The notes under the pieces are model-generated. The model saw only the letters and a list, made by a program, of their open reading frames with translations. It did no database searches and was not told the origin of the DNA. The position numbers and the translations under genes were made by a program. 9,653 nt of DNA from JBEIUL01 sp044356865 (GTDB taxonomy: Bacteria; Planctomycetota; Phycisphaerae; Phycisphaerales; SM1A02): positions 1-9,653 of the forward strand of contig JBIKVN010000116.1 of assembly GCA_044356865.1 (NCBI GenBank), in the 5' to 3' direction. This document shows positions 7,581-9,653 of this stretch, in pieces (within the stretch, counting starts at the first letter, position 1; the number at the start of each line of letters is the position of its first letter).

Positions 7581-7758
7581 GCGTTCAGCCGGAGTCTACT
7601 GCGAATGCGCCAGCGGGGTCCTCTCGGCGGCTCGATTGAGGAGATTTTCCGAAATCCCGGCTCTCGCAGGTCCGGCATCGCGCCCGCTGAGGACCGATTC
7701 GGAGGACATCTCGCGCTGGCGTTCTCGTGACGGTTGGTTCTTGCGAAGCCGCGGAACA
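7581..7758 (-). promoter_or_regulatory. Intergenic region upstream of the sigma-factor cluster, probable promoter region
   Basis: This is the only sizeable gene-free stretch in the window and precedes the five-gene cluster, so a promoter is expected here. A weak -10-like TAGACT sits at 7598-7593 (minus strand), 12 nt before the GTG, which would imply a very short or absent leader; no matching TTGACA-like -35 is found 17-18 nt upstream. An AT-richer patch at 7640-7658 contains an imperfect dyad, GATTT-TCCG-AAATC at 7643-7656, a possible operator. A 37-codon open frame (7709-7596) also occurs here and is discussed in the findings. Only the location is supported; the individual elements are guesses. 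Confidence 0.35.
7737..7757 (-). terminator. Weak candidate hairpin after tRNA-Ser
   Basis: Immediately downstream of the tRNA 3' end the transcript could form GTTC/GAAC plus GCG/CGC around a GCTT loop, with one bulged C and two A opposite. There is no U-tract after it, so it may be only a processing or chance structure. Confidence 0.15.
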
Positions 7759-7845
7759 CGGTGGGGGCGGGATTCGAACCCGCGATGCCCTGACGGGCAT
7801 ACCGGTTTTCAAGACCGGCGCATTCGACCGCTCTGCCACCCCACC
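7759..7845 (-). tRNA. tRNA-Ser (anticodon UGA)
   Basis: An 87-nt class II tRNA. The acceptor GGTGGGG pairs with CCCCACC and is followed by G at position 73, the usual discriminator base of bacterial tRNA-Ser. The D arm contains GCAGAGCGGTCGAATGC. The anticodon stem CCGGT/ACCGG encloses the loop CTTGAAA, giving UGA, which reads UCA and by wobble other UCN codons. A long variable arm, ATGCCC-GTCA-GGGCAT, is diagnostic of tRNA-Ser/Leu. The T arm is GCGGG-TTCGAAT-CCCGC. The 3' CCA is not encoded (TGT follows), so it must be added by a nucleotidyltransferase. The gene begins 22 nt after the ABC ATPase stop codon and could be processed from the same transcript. Confidence 0.97.
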
Positions 7846-7867
7846 GGCGAACCGGGTACCGGCGGAA

Positions 7868-8863
7868 TCAGCATACCGGCGGGTCGCGGCGCCGACCGTC
7901 CGACGAGAAGCGATGGATCGACTCGAGCGGCACGAAGAGGTCACCGCGCGGGGCTTCGCGTCCGGGCGGAAGGAGAAGCTTCGTCCCCGCCCCCTCCGCG
8001 AGCGTGACCCGCAGTCGCGGTGCGTCGCCGCCGAACTCGGGCTCGATCGCCCGTACCGCGAACCGCCGCTCGGGGCTCGCTCGGGGTTCCCCGAGCCGGG
8101 CGTGCGAGGGCCGGAACGCGAGCGTCTCCGGCCCGTCCGGCACCGCGACCATCGGCTCGGGTCCGAAGCCGACGGCGACGGCGAGATGGGCAGGCGAGCG
8201 CCAGAGTTCGTCGGCGGTACCCACCTGCACCAGCCGGCCCGCGTGCAGGAAACCGATCCGCGCCGCGAGCCCGGTCGCGACCTCGTGGTCGTGGGTGACG
8301 AGGAAGGTCGTGGCGCCGAGGTCGCCGAGGGCCGCCCGCAGCGCCTCACGCAGCGAAAGCCGCGCCGGCCCGTCGAGATGCCCGAGCGGCTCGTCGAGCA
8401 GCAGCAGCCGCGGCCGGCGGGCGATGGCCCGGGCGAGCGCGACCCGCCGCCGCTCGCCGGCGCTGAGCGTCTCGGGTTGTCGCGCGAGCAGCGGTTCGAT
8501 GCCGAACGCGGCGATCGCCGTCGCAAGCGACGCCTTGGTGCCGGACGCCCCGAGCGCCCCGAGCCCGAGCCGAAGGTTGGCGGCGACGTCGAGATGGCCG
8601 TGGAGCGGTGCGTCGTCGAAGGCCACCGCGACGCCGCGTTCGACCGGCCCGAGCCCGCCCGCGTCGCGTCCGTCGAGCGAGACCGCTCCCGCATCGGGCG
8701 GATCGAGCCCCGCGAGCATCCGCACGAGCGTCGACTTTCCGCTGCCGCTCGGGCCGAGCACCGCGAAGGTCTCGCCCGCCGCGACGTCGAGATCAAGCGG
8801 GCCGACACCCGCCCCGCGGCCGAACCGCCGGCACAGCCCCGCGACCCGGACCGCGACGCCCAT
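7868..8863 (-). CDS. ABC-transporter ATP-binding protein, CysA/PotA/UgpC-like with divergent motifs
   Basis: 331 residues. Seen: Walker A GPSGSGKST (37-45), signature LSAGE (133-137), Walker B RLLLLDEP with Asp157 and Glu158, D-loop HLD (162-164) and H-loop His191. These are the essentials of an ATP-hydrolysing ABC domain (about 4-230). The C-terminal 100 residues are beta-rich and end in FVPLESIHRF, resembling the regulatory TOBE domain of the sugar, polyamine, sulfate and iron importer ATPases. Two motif changes stand out: the Q-loop position reads VAFDDAPLHGHLDV, with Asp83 where Gln is normal, and the signature is LSAGE instead of LSGGQ. The ATG overlaps the prfB stop by one base (TGATG), so translation is probably coupled. 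No permease or solute-binding gene is in the window, so the substrate is unknown; the next gene downstream is a tRNA. Confidence 0.88.
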   Translation of the reverse strand: MGVAVRVAGLCRRFGRGAGVGPLDLDVAAGETFAVLGPSGSGKSTLVRMLAGLDPPDAGAVSLDGRDAGGLGPVERGVAVAFDDAPLHGHLDVAANLRLGLGALGASGTKASLATAIAAFGIEPLLARQPETLSAGERRRVALARAIARRPRLLLLDEPLGHLDGPARLSLREALRAALGDLGATTFLVTHDHEVATGLAARIGFLHAGRLVQVGTADELWRSPAHLAVAVGFGPEPMVAVPDGPETLAFRPSHARLGEPRASPERRFAVRAIEPEFGGDAPRLRVTLAEGAGTKLLLPPGREAPRGDLFVPLESIHRFSSDGRRRDPPVC

Positions 8864-8875
8864 CAGCCCTTCTTC
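8861..8875 (-). promoter_or_regulatory. TGATG translational-coupling junction with purine-rich ribosome site
   Basis: The prfB stop TGA (8865-8863) and the ATPase start ATG (8863-8861) share one A. The purine run GAAGAAGGG (8875-8867), inside the last prfB codons, ends 3 nt before the ATG and could serve as a short-spaced Shine-Dalgarno or support re-initiation. It is the most ribosome-site-like sequence before any internal gene of the window. Confidence 0.5.
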
Positions 8876-9653
8876 GCCGCCTCGGTCTTCTCGCGCTCGG
8901 CCCGGCGTCGCTTGAGTTCCGCGTCGATGAACCCCTCGAGGTCGCCGTCGAGCACGCCCTGCGGGTTCCCGACCTCGTGGCCGGTGCGGTGGTCCTTCAC
9001 GCGATTGTCGTAGAAGACATAACTGCGGATCTGCGTGCCCCAGCCGCGGTCGACCTTGCCGCCGGTCGCGGCCTCGAGCTCGGCGGCCCGCCGCTCCTCT
9101 TCCAGCAGCTCGAGCTTGGCCCGCAGCACCGAGAGGGCCTGCTCGCGGTTCTGCGGCTGGTCGCGGTAGGTGCTCGCGACGACCTGGATGCCGGTCGGGA
9201 GGTGCGTGACGCGGATCGCGCTGGCCACCTTGTTCACGTTCTGGCCGCCCGGGCCGCTGGCCCGCACGAACGGCACGATCTCGAGGTCCTTCGCGGGGAT
9301 CTCGAGGTCCTTGGTCTCGAACACCGGTGTCACGTCGACGGTGGCGAAACTCGTCTGCCGCTTGCCCTGGGCGTTGAACGGCGAGACGCGGGCGAGGCGG
9401 TGGGTGCCGCGCTCGCAGCTCATGTAGCCGTACGAGTAGGGACTCTTGAGGTGGTAGACCGCGTCCGAGATGCCCACCTCGGTGCCGTAGTTCCGGTGGA
9501 GCTCCTCGACCTTGAAGCCCATCCGTTGCCAGTAGTAGAGGTACATCCGCTCGAGCATCTCGGCCCAGTCGTTGGCCTCGGTGCCGCCGTCGCCGGCCTG
9601 GATCGCCACGAAGCACTCGCGGTGGTCGTGCTTGCCCGCGAGCAGGCTCTGGA
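8863..9653 (-). CDS. prfB: Peptide chain release factor 2 (N-terminus outside window)
   Basis: About 262 C-terminal residues are visible, continuous with the right edge; RF2 is usually about 365, so roughly the first 100 are missing. Seen in order: LLAGKHDH and IQAGDGGTEANDWAEML, the conserved start of the domain 2 core; SPF (9384-9376) in ARVSPFNAQGKRQTSF, the tripeptide that reads UGA and UAA and separates RF2 from RF1 (PxT); GPGGQNVNK (GGQ at 9249-9241), the loop that triggers peptidyl-tRNA hydrolysis; and DRGWGTQIRSYVFYDNRVKDHRTG with LDGDLEGFID near the end. The tail is Lys/Arg/Glu-rich. It acts in the ribosomal A site. The programmed frameshift found in many prfB genes, around codon 25, would lie outside the window. 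A GTG at 9609 is internal to the conserved core, so it is not the start. Confidence 0.96.
   Translation of the reverse strand, partial: QSLLAGKHDHRECFVAIQAGDGGTEANDWAEMLERMYLYYWQRMGFKVEELHRNYGTEVGISDAVYHLKSPYSYGYMSCERGTHRLARVSPFNAQGKRQTSFATVDVTPVFETKDLEIPAKDLEIVPFVRASGPGGQNVNKVASAIRVTHLPTGIQVVASTYRDQPQNREQALSVLRAKLELLEEERRAAELEAATGGKVDRGWGTQIRSYVFYDNRVKDHRTGHEVGNPQGVLDGDLEGFIDAELKRRRAEREKTEAAKKG

Noticed and set aside
7640..7658. Imperfect GATTT/AAATC dyad as a terminator or operator
   Set aside because: Only five base pairs with a 4-nt loop and no T-tract; too weak to list as a separate feature.
810..7730. Plus-strand open frame of 2306 codons as a giant gene
   Set aside because: Its translation is Arg/Gly/Asp/Leu-rich with no domain, and it lies codon-aligned opposite three well-recognised genes. 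The openness follows from their lack of TTA, CTA and TCA codons.
7759..7845. tRNA-Ser as a mobile-element attachment site
   Set aside because: No integrase, no duplicated tRNA 3' end and no change in composition is found beside it within the window.
8863..9616. N-terminal extension of the ABC ATPase frame up to 9616
   Set aside because: This part overlaps prfB in another frame, is compositionally biased and has no homology; the ATPase domain begins directly after the TGATG start at 8863.
1..9653. CRISPR arrays, insertion sequences, rRNA or riboswitches
   Set aside because: No regularly spaced repeats, transposase motifs, terminal inverted repeats or recognisable RNA cores were found on either strand.

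Overview
The window is very GC-rich, and everything I can support in it lies on the minus strand: seven protein genes (two cut by the window edges) and one tRNA gene. A planctomycete, possibly of the Phycisphaerae type, fits best. The reasons are the high GC, an FHA-GAF-SpoIIE phosphatase beside a tricorn-like protease, an ECF sigma factor, and weak or absent Shine-Dalgarno sequences at most starts. This assignment is inference from gene content, not from a marker gene.

Reading in the direction of transcription (right to left): at 9653-8863 is the C-terminal two thirds of peptide chain release factor 2 (prfB). It is joined by a TGATG stop/start overlap to an ABC-transporter ATPase (8863-7868) that has a TOBE-like tail but no permease or binding protein nearby. 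Only 22 nt further on is a tRNA-Ser(UGA) gene (7845-7759). A gene-free stretch of about 180 nt (7758-7581) follows, the only sizeable intergenic region and the best place for a promoter.

From 7580 down to the left edge runs a tight unidirectional cluster with gaps of 39, 18, 55 and 41 nt: an ECF-type sigma factor, a very large secreted tricorn-like serine protease, a cytoplasmic FHA-GAF-PP2C/SpoIIE-type phosphatase, a small multi-pass membrane protein, and a lipoprotein-type serine hydrolase of the beta-lactamase/esterase fold, truncated at base 1. The spacing suggests one transcript. It would couple a transcription regulator and a phosphatase to two envelope hydrolases. No anti-sigma factor, STAS protein or anti-sigma kinase is present, so how the sigma factor and phosphatase are controlled cannot be read from the window.

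Unusual points are the degenerate Q-loop and signature of the ABC ATPase, a beta-rich domain plus an Asp8 run inserted in the tricorn propeller, a Gly in place of the tricorn Ser745-equivalent, Pro in place of Asn in the YxN motif of the serine hydrolase, and a codon bias strong enough to leave a 2306-codon antisense frame open. I see no CRISPR array, insertion sequence, rRNA or clear novel defence system.
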